Below, in pieces: positions 34,624-52,591 of a stretch of 64,000 nucleotides of DNA. The notes under the pieces were generated by a model. That model saw only the letters and a list, made by a program, of their open reading frames with translations. It did not search any database and had not been told where the DNA came from. The stretch is taken from positions 1-64,000 of the forward strand of contig JAJKFJ010021059.1 in the NCBI GenBank assembly GCA_027382625.1. Reading direction: 5' to 3'. The position numbers and the translations under genes were made by a program. The stretch's first letter is position 1. The number at the start of each line of letters is the position of its first letter. This stretch comes from Tetmemena sp. SeJ-2015 (taxonomy: Eukaryota; Ciliophora; Spirotrichea; Sporadotrichida; Oxytrichidae).

Positions 34624-37330
34624 TCAGAGCCTTCTAGGTCCCTTGGTCGGTGCTTGAATGTAATTCTACAGTTCAGACAGATCGATCATATCTCCCTTGT
34701 CATAGTGCATTTGGTTATTAATCATAGAGGAGTCGTTCACACTTCCAAACCCGCTTGTGTACGATACAACTCCCGCACCATTTTATCAATTCAAATGAAA
34801 TCTTAAAATCAAATACTCAATAAATATGTAGATATTGTCGTAGTCATCGTTGGGAGCACCGAAACCACTTGCGAAACTGTAGTTACCTCCAGCTCCGGTC
34901 CTCTTCTGCTTGTATTCCACAGTTCCAACATTTACCTTTACGCTCATCACTGCGACAGGGGGTTGGTTCATAGTTTGCTTTCGCGAGTATTATTCTTCCT
35001 ACTCGTTTCTTATCAATACATGATTAGTTGGACCCTATCTAGGCTGACCTTAAGAAGGAGGTTTCGAGAAAGATAAATAAGATGATATTAAAAGCCTACT
35101 GTTACTGAATTAAATCTTGCTGTCTCTTCTCTTCTATAGCTTGCTGTTCCCTTGCGATGCGCTGTCTCTCTCTTTCCTCTTTCTTCGCTTTCTTTGCGGC
35201 TCTCTCTTACTCTAGCCGTTGCTCGTCATCTAAAAATTAATATTTTATTTATCTTGAGGCTTTTGGAGTGATTGCTGATGTTGCAACTGTTAGGGGCTTA
35301 TTAGTTTATGTTTTCGTTAAAAACAGCATAAAGATGGTGATAAAAGTTATTATGCTGAGGTGGTCCTTGAGGCTTTGACTCTGGCATCGGAGGATTGAAG
35401 AAAGTTGCGACTGCCTGGTTGCCTTGTGCGGGACCCTAGTTGAGCTTGTTAGATTCCTAGAGCGGCTAATTCATACTCCCTAACTGTTACTAAAACAGTA
35501 AACAGACCCTTTATACTATTGAGTTTGGTTTGGCATGCCTGAATTTGCACTCATCATCTATTGCTGAGGCTGCTGTTGCTATGGCTGACTCATGCTTGCA
35601 AAATTAGGTTAAGATGAGGGCCCGTTGTTAGGTGGCATCTATGCTCTAATCACGTTCTAGTTGTTTGCCTGCTTTGTCTTTGAACTTCCTCCTCCCATAT
35701 TAGATCTCTCAAAGTTACAAATAAATATGAGTTGCTGTTTTCTTAATTTAGAATGCGATATTTATAAATTTTAATAACTAAATTTAATGTGACTCTATCA
35801 AGTTAAATCGGTATAGGATCTCTTCTTTGTTTTTCTTTTCTGCAGCACCTTAAATAGGTTGAGGAGAATATTGAAAATGAATATGTGAAATTTTTAATAA
35901 ATAAAATAATTGTTGCTAATAAAATATATGTCATAGTTTGCTCAAATTAGTGGATCTACTGCGATTGAATGAGTCTTGCCATTGCTGGTCTAGCTACTTG
36001 CGATAGTTCTATTAAGACTCTCGTCTGGTGACCCTCATCTACTGTTATTGCTGTTCATACCAGCTCTATCTACTCTTAATGAGGTCCTTTTAAATTTCTC
36101 GTTCATCTCTTTCGTACTGCTTTAAGATTTCTTTTGACTTCATTTGATTTTGCAATTGCTTTAGATATTCTCTCTTGCTCTACTCATGCTGCTCCTTCCT
36201 TCTTTCTAGAAACTGCAAAGCTCTCTCATAGTCTTTAATTAAAAATAAGAAACTATTTATGTCTTCCTCTAATACTCTATTCTGATGGGAGGTTTTCATA
36301 GATTGCTTCAGCTATTCTGGTATGCTTACTCTCTCCAAATGGATCTAAAATATCTGCTCCTACTTTTACTGTGTCTCCTTTATCTTCTACAGTCTTGCTT
36401 ACTCAGCGCTGTAGAGCTAATCACTTAAGCTAAGATCAAGTTCTCTCGAGTGGTTTGACATTTATCTTCCGCTAAAAGTTTTTGAATCGGGAGTGAAATT
36501 CAGATAAGGACTGTTCTAAGCTGGTGATGTTAATATTTTATTAGAATCGGGGCTTCTCTCTAAAAATATATTAAATTAATCTGCTGATTCACCAAAAGCA
36601 GTACTCTATATTTAAGATTTGCTAATTGAATCTGGAGATTTATTCTTTATTGGAGTAGAAAATTCATAGCTGTTCTTCTATATTTCTTGTTTGAAGTTCC
36701 CTTTCTGGGGAGTGAGAGCATTATTTTATAGATCTTTCTCATTTTGAACCTACCCCTACTCTTGATCATTTTAAAAGGGTTAGCTAAATCTTTGACCAAA
36801 GTTAAGATTCTTTGGATTCTGTGTCTAATAATTCTCCAGATCTTCTTATAATTCTTGCTCATTCTTTATTTTCCTCACTGGTAATGAAGAATCGTTGAAC
36901 TAACTCAGCTATTCAGCTAAACTTTTCCGATTTTCTTAAAAGATTGGAGTAAAAGGCTTATTACTTTAATCTAATTATTCATTTAGAAGGGTGCTTTATA
37001 TATTTTAACTTTGCAATTAAGAATATCCATCGAGGTGTCTTGATTTCATATCCATACTTTCTGCAGGTTGATCATGATAACCTTTCCTTTATATGTAATT
37101 TTATCTTGGAATTGAATAGTAGTTTGTATGGGCGTCAGGAAGATCACTATTTTAAGTAGGATTGTAAACTTCTTGTTTGTCTTTATGAGATTATTTAAAG
37201 TAAGAATGACTCTAATCTATTTATTTCCATTTGGCATTTTAAAAATCATGAGTCAAGTTTCTAGCTGCTCTATCAATCAATATTTCTTTTTATGGGATGA
37301 CATTGATCTGGGAAGTGTATTATGACAAGG
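34624..37330 (-). CDS. Gln-rich coiled-coil protein, unknown function (one long gene or two adjacent genes)
   Basis: On the minus strand a reading without TGA runs from about 37330 to 35940: Asn/Gln-rich, then coiled coil (RVLEEDINSFLFLIKDYERA, LKQLQNQMKSKEILKQYERD), ending near RSRSTNLSKL. After an AT-rich interval, coding resumes with FERSNMGGGSSKTK (ATG 35698; if this is a separate start, the MGGGSS sequence is a good N-myristoylation signal). A Gln/Pro-rich part, a basic coiled coil (ERQRIAREQQAIEEKRQQ) and a Gly/Ser C-terminus with two SGFG motifs end at TGA 34624-34626. An insert with AAT pointer edges fits between GAPNDDYDN and GAGVVSYTSGFG. No family recognised. Confidence 0.5.
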
Positions 37331-37633
37331 GTTTATATTACTCTCTAGTTAATGGATAGCTCAAAACAAAAATGTTATAATTACTCGCTATCGGTAGTTA
37401 ATATATCCTGTTGTTTAATTTGATGAAAGTAGTTTCTTGTGGGAGCTAGTTTATAGTTTAATAGGTATTTCCATGTGACCTACTTTAATTGAAAGTGTTT
37501 CGAGAGTGCTGATTATTTTGAGTTACATTTTTATCTTAAAACTAATTCTGGATCCTTGCCTTTTAATCGTATTTATCGCAATTTTTATTATTAGAAGAGT
37601 ATCTATTACAAATATCAAATTATTTGCATTAAA

Positions 37634-38340
37634 ATGAATAATTTATAAAGCCTGCAGCAGGAGTTTCTTATATCTTTCTTAGGCTGCTCTAATCAATCTT
37701 TACTTAGTTTGGCTTCTCGAGAAGCAGATTCTTTGAATTCTAATTTTAATAGCTGTGGTTCAGCTCGCTTTAGTTCAAATTCTGAAGATGATAAGCATTA
37801 AATCTTTGATTTGAAGGTGGCAAGTTATTATAAGATAGACTACTGTCTATTCTAAAAATGGGTGTTTGATCCTATAAACTTTAGCTTAAATTATGTGTAT
37901 TTCTCGGAGGAGAGACAGAATTTGCCTGCAACAGATTCAATCCAGTCTGTCTTAGAACCAAAGACTGAGATTGGCGGGCAAGTTCGTATAACCTACTAGC
38001 TCAGCCTGCTGGATGCGCTTACTCCGTTTAAGTGCTTAAGTAATAAAAAATAAAGTCATGATAATATCCATTTTTAAACTATTCTAATAAGTTTCCTCTA
38101 CTTCTGCCACTGAAGTTTCTTTGATAACTACTTTTATAAGTTTCTTTATTGGGAGAGTTTTCCTTTGGGCTGATAGATTCTTTGTTTGACAGATAGTGGA
38201 GGTTGCTTTAAGGAAAAGACTTCTTCTTTGGAGTGTTCAGTACATCTGAGCTTATCTAGTTTGAGGAGTTTACCAAGTTTAGAAATCTCCTTTCTAGTCC
38301 TGAGTGCATTTTATCTTCAAATCTATGGAGAAAAAAAATA
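37634..38340 (+). CDS. Small protein, unknown function
   Basis: ATG 37634 opens MNNLQSLQQEFLISFLGC, followed by Ser/Asn-rich sequence and then KVASYYKIDYCLFQKWVFD and EPKTEIGGQVRITYQLSLLD, open to TGA near 38111. A second open stretch about 38190-38340 (GGCFKEKTSSLECSVHLSLS) may be the last segment after an IES. Beta-rich, not low complexity, so probably a folded domain. No family recognised. It sits between two minus-strand genes. Confidence 0.5.
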
Positions 38341-38519
38341 AAAATAAACAAGTATAAATCTATGACCTATTGATGATTTAATTTATTTAAAGCAAAAGTA
38401 ATTATTCTATACAAATCTTTCAACACAAAGATTAAGTGATTACTATTAGAGATGCTAAAGGTTTGTTAAATGAGAAATAAGTTTAATTCTTGCAAGTTGA
38501 AAATAGAGAATTTAATTCA

Positions 38520-42425
<3,906 letters not shown>

Positions 42426-42573
42426 ATTAAATATTTTCAAACTCAAAAGGGTCCCTCCACAAAATAATCCTCTATATTTCAAATATTTACTCATTTTTTG
42501 TATTTAAAATATAGCCACCCATAAATATTTTATTAAATAATTATAGTTAAGAAATTATAAACAAAGCACAATC

Positions 42574-43313
42574 TCAATACAAACATTAAACCATTATAGA
42601 ATTTTCAATTCGCTATTATTTCACTCCATATTCCTGCCTGGCTATCCATGCAGTTGCAAAGTCTTGAATCTCTGCTCTATCTTCAGAGGCACTTTCAGGT
42701 TCATGTAAATTAATTACCCACTCAAGATAGTAATAACAGAATTAAATTGAGATTTACATGCTCTTCATGTTTTCGAAGGTCTCTGCGTAGAATTCTTTCT
42801 TGAGCTCCTCCATGTCGAAGAGGTCCTCGTTGCCGTTATGATAGCAGTGAGTGACCTGGAACTTCAGATCCTTATCGCCAGTCAGGTCGTGTCTTCCATA
42901 CATGCAAATGTTTACATTCCTCTCCACTGCCTTCTTCTCTAAACATGCAGCATCAGTTTACCATTTCATTCTCTCAGTTACTTACTTTCAAGTATCTCTT
43001 TAATCTTGTCCTCCACTACCTAGTCTTGCTAAACTGAAGACGTCTCATGTGATTGAACTGGTTCTTACTAGCGTGGATTTTTATTTTGAGTATTTGTTTC
43101 CAAGCTTTGAGAGATACCGCTGGTGACAGGTGGTTTGGTGCCAGCCTCCAAGTTCATAATCTCATCGAATCCACTATGCATATAAAGAGATGAATTTTAT
43201 TGGTACCTGATTGAGTAGTAGTCAATCCATCTAAGTTCAAAGGTCTCGTCTGAGTTTAGAATGAGGTAAAGCATCTTCTCTTCATAGGAGTACTCGTTCA
43301 ACTTGTACACCAT
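42574..43313 (-). CDS. Conserved-looking protein of unknown function
   Basis: ATG 43313 gives MVYKLNEYSYEEKMLYLILN, then FELRWIDYYSI, a 33-nt intron (43174-43206), FDEIMNLEAGTKPPVTSGIS, a Gln-rich linker, a 47-nt intron (42939-42985) and KKAVERNVNICMYGRHDLTG with DKDLKFQVTHCYHNGNEDLF. The reading stays open through DRAEIQDFATAWIARQEYG to TGA 42574-42576. Both introns have GT-AG ends and correct phase. About 220 residues, folded-looking, family not recognised. It is read in the same direction as DNAJC9 and the SNF2 gene. Confidence 0.65.
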
Positions 43314-43659
43314 CTACCGCCAGTGAGACCTACACTCATTCCACAAATCAAATCAACTTACTCAACTCAAATAAATATTATAATTATATATGTAACTCCT
43401 CCTAAGCCGCTGAAAGCCATTGCAAATTTAAGTTTCAAATTTATAATTAAAAACAGACAGCTCATTATCATTACAGCAGGCTGCAACATCAAATCTCATT
43501 TATCACATTTTCAATAGTAGAAGGAGGTAACATAATCAGCATTTAATAAGATTAAACTTAATATAGATACGTTCAAATTCAAAATCAGAAGAAACTTTTT
43601 ACTCTTTTCAGTTGTTAATTTTAATCCAAAATTATTTGAAGTCATCTTTATAATTATAG
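43314..43659. other. AT-rich intergenic interval
   Basis: About 350 bp between two minus-strand genes. No coding, RNA or repeat signal recognised; it should hold the 3' flank of DNAJC9 and the 5' flank of the downstream gene. Confidence 0.5.
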
Positions 43660-44856
43660 TCACTTGGTCTTCTTTCTCTTTTGAGGAGTAGTGTTATTAG
43701 CATCAGAGCTAGAGTGAGTAGCTTTGTAACGCTTGCTGTTTGACACTGTTGGAAGTCTTCTAGGGTGCTCGTCATCTTCCTCTTCCTCATCCTCCCACTC
43801 GTCCATCACCTCATCCTCCTAGTCAGCATTCTTCTTGCCACTCTTTCCCTTGGCCTGAGTTTGCTTCTTTCCTTTGGCAGCCTTCTTGTTTCCCTTCACT
43901 TCCTCTTCCTCATCAGCATCAGCATACTTGCTACTGAGATAGTTCAAGAATCCATTCCCAAATGCACCAGCCCCATTTCCTCTCTTAGCCAGGATCATCT
44001 TCTGCAAGTCATCCATAGAGCTTACACCAGCAGCCTCTGCCTTCTTAGCTTGCTTCTACTTTAACTTTTGCTTCTCTTTCTTCGCCTCAGCTTTCTCATC
44101 AGGCAACAGCTTGATACTCTTCTTGCTCTTCTTAAAGTACTTAGTCTCCTCGAGCACTCCCTCCTTGATCTTCTACTCAAAGAACTTCAGAAATCTTTCC
44201 ACATCACCATTCTCACTGCAAATGATGTTCTCCAAGATGTGAGTCAGATCACCCTCATGGTCCTCATAGTACTCAATGAGGTCATCCTCTTCTTCCTTTG
44301 AGTGGCGGTAGCGAGTAGAGAAATCCTTCACATCCTTCTTAGTTACCTCAGGATGAAGGGTGCGATAGTACTCATACGCAGTCAGCCAGTCATCAGTAGA
44401 GAACACATCGCCGCCATTCTCACCATCATCCCCATAGGTGTCGTAGCGCTCTCTCTTCTTGGGGTCGCTTAAAATCTGATAAGCCTTCTGAAGTCTTTGG
44501 AAGTTATCACTTGCCTGTGCATCATTAGGGTTTTTATCAGGGTGCTTAAGCAGTGCTAATCTTCTGTAAGCCTTCTTGATCTCTTCGAGTGTGGCAGTCT
44601 TGGGTACTCCAAGAATCTCATAGAGGATGGATCGTTGCTGCTCAGTCTGTTGCTCTAAGTCCTCAACTTCCTCTCCACTGCTCTCCATCCCTTCGTCTTC
44701 CTCATCTTGTAGTCTTGAATTTTTAGGCTGTTTCTTTTTCCCCTCTTCATGATGAGTAGCAGTATCCTTGCTAGGAGTCTACTTTGCAGATGCCTTCGTA
44801 GATGCACCTTGCTTTGGAGTTGCCTTTGCAGATTATTTGTTGGCGGATTTTTCCAT
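43660..44856 (-). CDS. DNAJC9: DNAJC9 homologue (J-domain histone H3-H4 chaperone)
   Basis: Single uninterrupted reading of 398 residues from ATG 44856 ([16 protein letters not shown]) to TGA 43660-43662. A basic Lys/Thr N-terminal tail and acidic stretch precede the J domain, which has [20 protein letters not shown], the HPD motif in LLKHPDKNP and [20 protein letters not shown]. The DNAJC9-type region follows ([36 protein letters not shown]) and then a Lys-rich, acidic C-terminus ([22 protein letters not shown]). In animals DNAJC9 is a nuclear co-chaperone delivering histones to HSP70. No IES or intron is needed anywhere. It is divergently arranged with the V-ATPase B 5' segment, 190 bp away. 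Confidence 0.93.
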
Positions 44857-45046
44857 TTCTCTTTACTTTCCCCTCTTAAAGATTATAATTGAATTCAAAT
44901 TCTCTCTCGCTCTATTGACTTGCAATACATTAATTTATATCTTAGGTGTGTTTGAGAGTGGGCGCATTATATACGGCGCTTTATTATAGTAATTATAAAT
45001 CAAAGAAGAGAAGAAATCTTATCTATTTTACACTCGAAGCAGAGCA

Positions 45047-46398
<1,352 letters not shown>

Positions 46399-46751
46399 AA
46401 TACAATTACATCAAATAAATAGCCATAAATGGAAATATGATGGGTCTCGCACTTTTATAAATAAATCAATAATAATTATACTCACAATTAAATCACATAT
46501 TTAAACTATAAATTATAAATAAAAGTTAGATCATATGTTTTAATTCTACTTTCAAAAATATTTTTGATTGGCACATTCAAAATTCAAGTTATAAAAATAA
46601 ATAATCCTTTCATAAAAATATCATAGTTAGTTATCATTATCTAGAAAACTACGTTTAAAAAGGTGTAAGATCTTATAAGTCAACTTTATAAGGTTTTATT
46701 TCTGCAATTTAAAGCATCTGAAGTTTATTTTTCAGTTGAGCTATATCTGTA
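46399..46751. other. AT-rich spacer after the V-ATPase B 5' segment
   Basis: About 350 bp, very AT-rich, no coding signal recognised. It separates the truncated V-ATPase reading from the nested RING-CH/FHA gene. Confidence 0.6.
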
Positions 46752-49260
46752 ATGGGTCAGTACAATTCTAATCAAATCAGGCCTCCTGACTTGACTGAAC
46801 GCTCCTCCATGGCTTCTTCTCATTCCTTCAAAAATAAGAACACCAAATTTGATAACATCGACATCAAGGAAAACAAATCAAAAACTTACCATCAAATCAT
46901 TCACTCTTATTATTTATAACTGAGTAAGTTTATTCTAAACTGGCAAATACAAACTTTTAATCTTCCTGATGCAAAGACGGCAAAGCTATTCTTAAAAAAG
47001 TAATTCAGGACGAAGGGTCTTTCAAAAGCCTTCGAAAATAGCCCAAAGCCAGATAAATAATTCTTCTATATAAGATTATATAATTCTAAAGGCTCAAGAA
47101 AAAACTAGAATTTATCTACCAAACAGTCATTAAGGATTTGACTTCTCCAATTTCTATGATATTATTCTATAATTCGCATTTTTTCTTTCTCACTTAAAGT
47201 TTTAAGCTAAAATGGTTTATAGAATAACAATCAGGACTTTTACTTGGCACAGAGACTCCCATGGTCTCTTCGACTATGAAAGCAAAAATATCACAAACAA
47301 CTTCATAAAGTGCAACTACTCTCGTAAGTTAAACTTCTTACTTTTATTTGTTCTATTTTTAACTTGATCGCTTCAAATTTATACTACTGAAATAATTTGC
47401 TAATTATTTTATTATAACTACTTGCTTATACTTTTGTAGAGGTTCTATATAGAGTGGAGCACACTGTCATCTTTGAAGAACTCAAAGCCATGTACAAAAT
47501 TCAGAATCCCCTTTCCATTATATTCGAGAAAGACAGTAAGTAATATCCTCACCAAAATTTTGGCAGATTGAATTTGCTCTTAAATATGCATATATTAAAA
47601 TATTTTGACTAGATAATTATTGGATATACCACAAGAACTAGGTTGAAGACTAAGATGAGGAGAAACTTCTACCTGCTGACAAAGCCTGGCTCATAGTCAA
47701 ATACATTACTCACCCCACTGCTAACCAAAGAGTAAGAAAGATAATAGAGAACTTATTTAGCTCATTAAATTCAAGAAATTCCCTTTATAAGTATTTTAAG
47801 AGGACTAAAAACCAAAAATGATATAGGGTTACAAGATAAGGATTGGGGATACACTCAAATTTGGGAGAGTCAGATTTAAAGTTATTATGATGCACAATGA
47901 TCTCGAAGGAGAGCAAATCTATCAAGTCAAACCGAGCAGCACCAATCTCAATAACAAGGGCAAAGATATAGCACATCTTATTTATTCATTTAGATAAGCT
48001 GAGAAATTCCTAAGAGAACACAGATTCAGAGAACGACATGCCAGATATTGAAGACAATGACATGCCAGAGCCAGAAGGATTATTTAATTTAATATTTTAA
48101 GGAGTCTAGATGGTCAACATCAATGCTCAGAATTCACATGGACGAAACTATAATCCAAGTTTACTCAATTCATCAAACCCTCATCAAATCAACTATCAGT
48201 AATCCTCTAACTTAGATCCCAACGCTAGGAATCCTGCAAGTGGATCAGCAAGTCTTTCAAATTCTTAGATGTCTAAAAGACCGAAGAAGAAACTCAGCAG
48301 CACTTAGAAAATTGCCAAAGAAAAAATTAAGCGCAAGGATACCACTAACTCATAAGGCCCTCCAATATGCAGAATATGCTTAGGAGATGAGAATGTAGAG
48401 CCTAATCCACTTATATCTCCTTGCAAGTGCAGTGGATCTATGAAAATGATCCACATAGACTGCCTTCGAGAGTGGCTGAACAGCAAAAGCTCCTTCAAGG
48501 AGAATTCATCTGTTAAAACCTATTGCTGGAAGGCACTTGAATATGTATTTAAATGTTTGTGAATGTGAGCTTTGCAAAATGAGGTTTCCAGACAGAATTT
48601 TCTCAGAAAAAGGTGCAAGCATCGAGTACATATTTTACAAGTGTTTTTGATAGAGTTGATATCCTACGATAAGCCAGAGTGTGATTATATGGTGCTTGAG
48701 TCAGTGACCCAATAGAACATTAAGATCATCCATGTGATTGACATGGACTCCCGAGAGTAAATTAGAGTAGGGAGAGGGCATGATTCACAAGTGAGGATCA
48801 CTGATATTTCAGTTTCAAGATGCCACGCTTTAATCAAAAGAAGCAGCAAGGGTGATTACTTAGTTGAAGATAACAACTCAAAGTTCGGTACTCTAGTGCT
48901 AGTCAGAAAACCTTACATGCTTCAGAAAATGCAAGTCAACTATCTACAACTTAAAAGTTTTTTAGAAGTTTATACTTGGCAGGACTTTAATAGAACTGTA
49001 AATGAGGGACCCAGTGAATCCTAGTTGCTGTAACATTCGCAGTATTTGCATTAGGAGCAAGCCCAAAGCACAGAAGGGGGCTGGTCTTACCTTCGATGGA
49101 GAAGACTTTTACCCTGAGGAGTTTGTGCAGAGGCCACATGAGTTCACTAGGGAGGAGGATCATATTCTCCAAAACAAGAGCAAAATTGATAAGTCTGACT
49201 CCAAAGCCAAGGACAAGAACAACAAAAATAATCCTACCAGCAATAACTTTTCAATATAAA
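46752..49260 (+). CDS. RING-CH (MARCH-type) and FHA domain protein, probable E3 ubiquitin ligase
   Basis: ATG 46752 (MGQYNSNQ, a possible N-myristoylation context). An N-terminal part includes HTVIFEELKAMYKIQNPLS. Introns fit at 47324-47439, 47536-47612 and 47732-47826; the last leads to GYKIRIGDTLKFGRVRFKVI. After a Ser/Asn-rich linker comes a C4HC3 RING-CH domain: CRICLGDENVEPNPL, CKCSGSMKMIHIDCLREWL, YCWKALECELCK. Then an FHA domain: IRVGRGHDSQVRITDISVSR, CHALIKRSSKGDYLVEDNNS, KFGTLV. The reading continues in an open frame (RPHEFTREEDHILQ) to about 49260; a frame change near 48990 is unresolved. An IES at 48543-48564 splits the RING. The gene lies entirely between the two halves of V-ATPase B. 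Confidence 0.82.
48543..48564 (+). other. IES, 22 bp, pointer TGAAT (RING-CH/FHA gene)
   Basis: TGAAT at 48538-48542 and 48560-48564. Removal joins YCWKAL to ECELCKMRFPD, completing the last zinc-ligand pair of the RING-CH domain. Confidence 0.9.
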
Positions 49261-49339
49261 TTATAAATCATCAATAATTTAAAATAGTAATTTATATTCC
49301 TTTTGTTATAAATAACTAAATAAAACTTATTAAACTTGT

Positions 49340-52191
49340 TCGTGGTGCATACGAATCTGTACAACAACCAGTAATAGGTGTTTGAGGACACTCACAGAAG
49401 AGGAAGTTAGGCTTTGGAGAACATGACAGAGCAACTGCAAGGTAACATGAATGCAGATGGCGATGAGTATGGAGATGAGGAAGAGCTCTCTCCTGATGAG
49501 CTTATAGACAACACCATCAACAACAATAGATAAAGAAACAATCAGAATGGAACTGCTAACTCTAGGCAAATTAGAAGCCAAGGATAGTAGCAGATTCAAT
49601 TATATATGTTTCAAATGATATTTTAAGAGGAGGAATTAGCTCTAACTAGATGGAAGTTTAGGTCAGAGAGCCAGAAGTCCACTTGACGATGGGAATTATC
49701 CCATGCGACTAGTTAACAGAAGTAACCTCAATCAGCATTAAGCGCCTTATGTGTCGAATTTCATAGCTCCTGATGACTAAATGATCGGAGGGAACGAAGA
49801 TGATCTTGAGAACTCACAGACCTTCCTCAACCCATCTCAGAACCTAGACCATCTCAGAAGCAACTATAATTTCTAAGTTTCACTTATTAAACTTGGCTAA
49901 TATGGAAAGAGAAATTAACAACAGAAGCCAGCAGAGAAATCAAATCAGAGAGCGAGAGACTTTAGATGAGCATAATGAGTTACTTTTTCAAACTTAAAAC
50001 CTCAAAAATCAAGTAGTGGATGTAGGGTTTGACTTTTTTTATAATCTGACTCCATCCACGATAATGAAGATGAAAGAGAAGAATGCAAAAACTAATCAGG
50101 TATTTCTGGTCGCAAGTCAAGGAAGAGTCAAACTTCACTTGGTCCAGCAGTCTTTGTAAAGTAGAATATAGTTTCAGACGCTTTGAAACCCTTGAAACAA
50201 ATGACTATTCTTGAAAAGACTAGAAATGCTAACATGTTCGAATCAGTGCACAGCAACTCCAGTATGACTGTGAACTAGCGCATGCAACAGCATCATCTCC
50301 AACAGGAGACTAAGTCAATCAAGCTCCAGCATTTTTACCAAAGCGATATCAATAAGGACAGCCCTAATCAAGTGCTTTTTATAATGATTTTTGCTGAAAT
50401 AGAATGGCTAGGATGGCTATAAGTTTGGAGGAAGTATTTTGGAAGTTGACTATTCCGGTACGAACCATGGGCCACTCGATTTGAGCAACGCAGATGTTTC
50501 ATCCTAGCAGATCATTCAGGACTAATCTCTATACGTGCCCATGAATGCTGATAAATCAATCCTGATGCCTCTAGGACCCCATGACTCTCCCTATCAGTAG
50601 AACAACTACTCTCTCGACATCATAGATAATATTTCATCTCAATCATTTTCTTTATTTCTTTAGATAACAAGCAGCAAGATAACATTTTATACGCAAATAC
50701 CAATATAATGTACTCCCAGAGCCTAGTTTAGACGTCGAATCGCTAGCAAGAGAATAATATTGCTGCGAGTGCTAACTAACCTAAGAAAGGACAATAAACA
50801 AGGAAAAGTGGGAATAAGGCTGCTGATATCTATAATCAAGACTAGGCCACAGATAGAAACATGACCTCTATCAACGCTCATAACTAGAATGATCACAGTC
50901 TGCTACCAACAATCGATTACGAAACTATTCAAGTAGATTCTAGAAAGTTAGACAATTAGAAAAACAAGAATGATAACAGCTAAGTGATGCGATTTGTGAG
51001 CAACGAGGCACAGCTCAACTTTTGAAGTGATTAGAAATCTCCCAAACAGATCTTTAGTAAGGAGGCTTCAAGGCAGTAGATTCAGACTCCTGCTTTCGAA
51101 TTGGATCACGACTTTGAAGCATAGATAGTTGCTGATAAAAGCAGAAAGTCTTTACTAAAATAAGAAATTGAGAGTGACGAAGTCAAATAACAGGAGCAGC
51201 TGCTAAGTGGCAAAAAGAGAGCCTCACAAGCGCTTAAAGAGCTTTATTAGGATGCTGGATTAAAATCGCAGTAACAGCAAAGCTAGAGATCTCATAATCC
51301 TTCTCCAGCCAAATCGTCCTTACTAACTTAGTCAATTTAGTAAAATCAGCATTTACAGTCAAGTAATATTACCAGGAATGAAAATCAATTAAATTAGCGT
51401 AAGTCCTCTCTTTTTGAGAACTCTATTGTGAACCAAGAGAGAAAGCCATCAAATGCTAGTGCAAACAAAAATGAGACTATAGTTGAAAGGAAAGTATCAC
51501 TTGTCCTCAATCAGCAAACTTCATATCAAAGGAATAATTTAGTTGCTTTAGAAGATGAGGAAGAGTAAAAATAAGTAGCTGTGCAACTTGTCAGAGGCTA
51601 ATCAGTTGAGCATTTAAAGGACTATCTCATAGACTTTGATGAAGGTTAGATTCTTGGATACAAAATCCACTCTATGATCTATTTTTTAATGGATATAACG
51701 GTGCGATGATTCTCGATAACTTAATTTATAATTTTTTAAAGATAACACTACAGAGGGAGATCGGTTATTTTCAAACGACACATCTGCGATAAACATAGTG
51801 CCCTAAGGATCAATAGCTGACCAAGATAGCAAATAATTTTCACCTAAAAACGCTCAAGAAAGGCAAGTACTGATAATTGACAATAGCAGCAACTTCATAG
51901 ATCACTAACTCTTTTTTTATAATTAATTAATTAGATGATAGCGCTGAGATCACCAACAACTAAGTTGCTCAATAAATGAAGAGCAGCTAAAGTCTTGATC
52001 AAGACTATAATGAAATGATAATTCTCCAAGATTTCTCAAGTAGATTGGATAACTCTTTCTCAGCAAATCTCTATTTATTATATTTGGATAACTAGTTCCA
52101 AACTCCTGAGTTAAACAATCGAAACCCTGATAACAATGACAATGAGGCGCTTCTGATAATAGAGCAAACTCCCAACTTGACTAATGAATGA
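49340..52191 (+). CDS. Long Asn/Gln-rich protein, unknown function
   Basis: Open stretches follow each other on the plus strand: from about 49350 (NNQQQVFEDTHRRGSQALEN, then acidic DEYGDEEELSPDEL), 49685-49965 (MIGGNEDDLENSQTFLNPSQ), 49895-50190 (MEREINNRSQQRNQIRERET), and others to a final stretch ending NNDNEALLIIEQTPNLTNE at TGA 52189-52191. Asn, Gln, Asp and Ser dominate; one short less biased piece (NAKTNQVFLVASQGRVKLHL) may be ordered. Frame changes at AT-rich islands are probably IESs. The relationship to the RING-CH/FHA gene upstream (separate gene or continuation) is unclear. No family recognised. Confidence 0.45.
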
Positions 52192-52591
52192 GCTTTACTC
52201 TAGCATCCTATTCCATTCCTTGTAATTCTAAAGCATTCTCAAAATACTGCAAAGTATTAAACCTTCTCTTTGATACTCATTCAGTGAATATAGAGATTCT
52301 TTGAAACCAGAACTATAAATATACCTTTATAAATCAAACTTGTTTTTATCTAGCAATCAATTAAAAGCATAAGAAATATTGATGGCAATTAAAAGATAGA
52401 TAAAATAGTTTGGACAAAGATAAATAACTAGAAGAGTGGATAAATTGAGTGAGAAGCTTTAAAAATAATTTAGATAAACTGCGCAGATGTGCTAATAGTC
52501 TTTGGCAATGCTATAAGAGCGAATCTCTGTATTATGTAACAAACCTGGCAGCTTTGATAGGCCACTTTTGAGTGACTGGGTGGCTGGTAGC
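52192..52591. other. AT-rich intergenic interval
   Basis: About 400 bp between the long Asn/Gln-rich gene and the 3' end of V-ATPase B, which converge here. No coding or structured element recognised. Confidence 0.5.
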
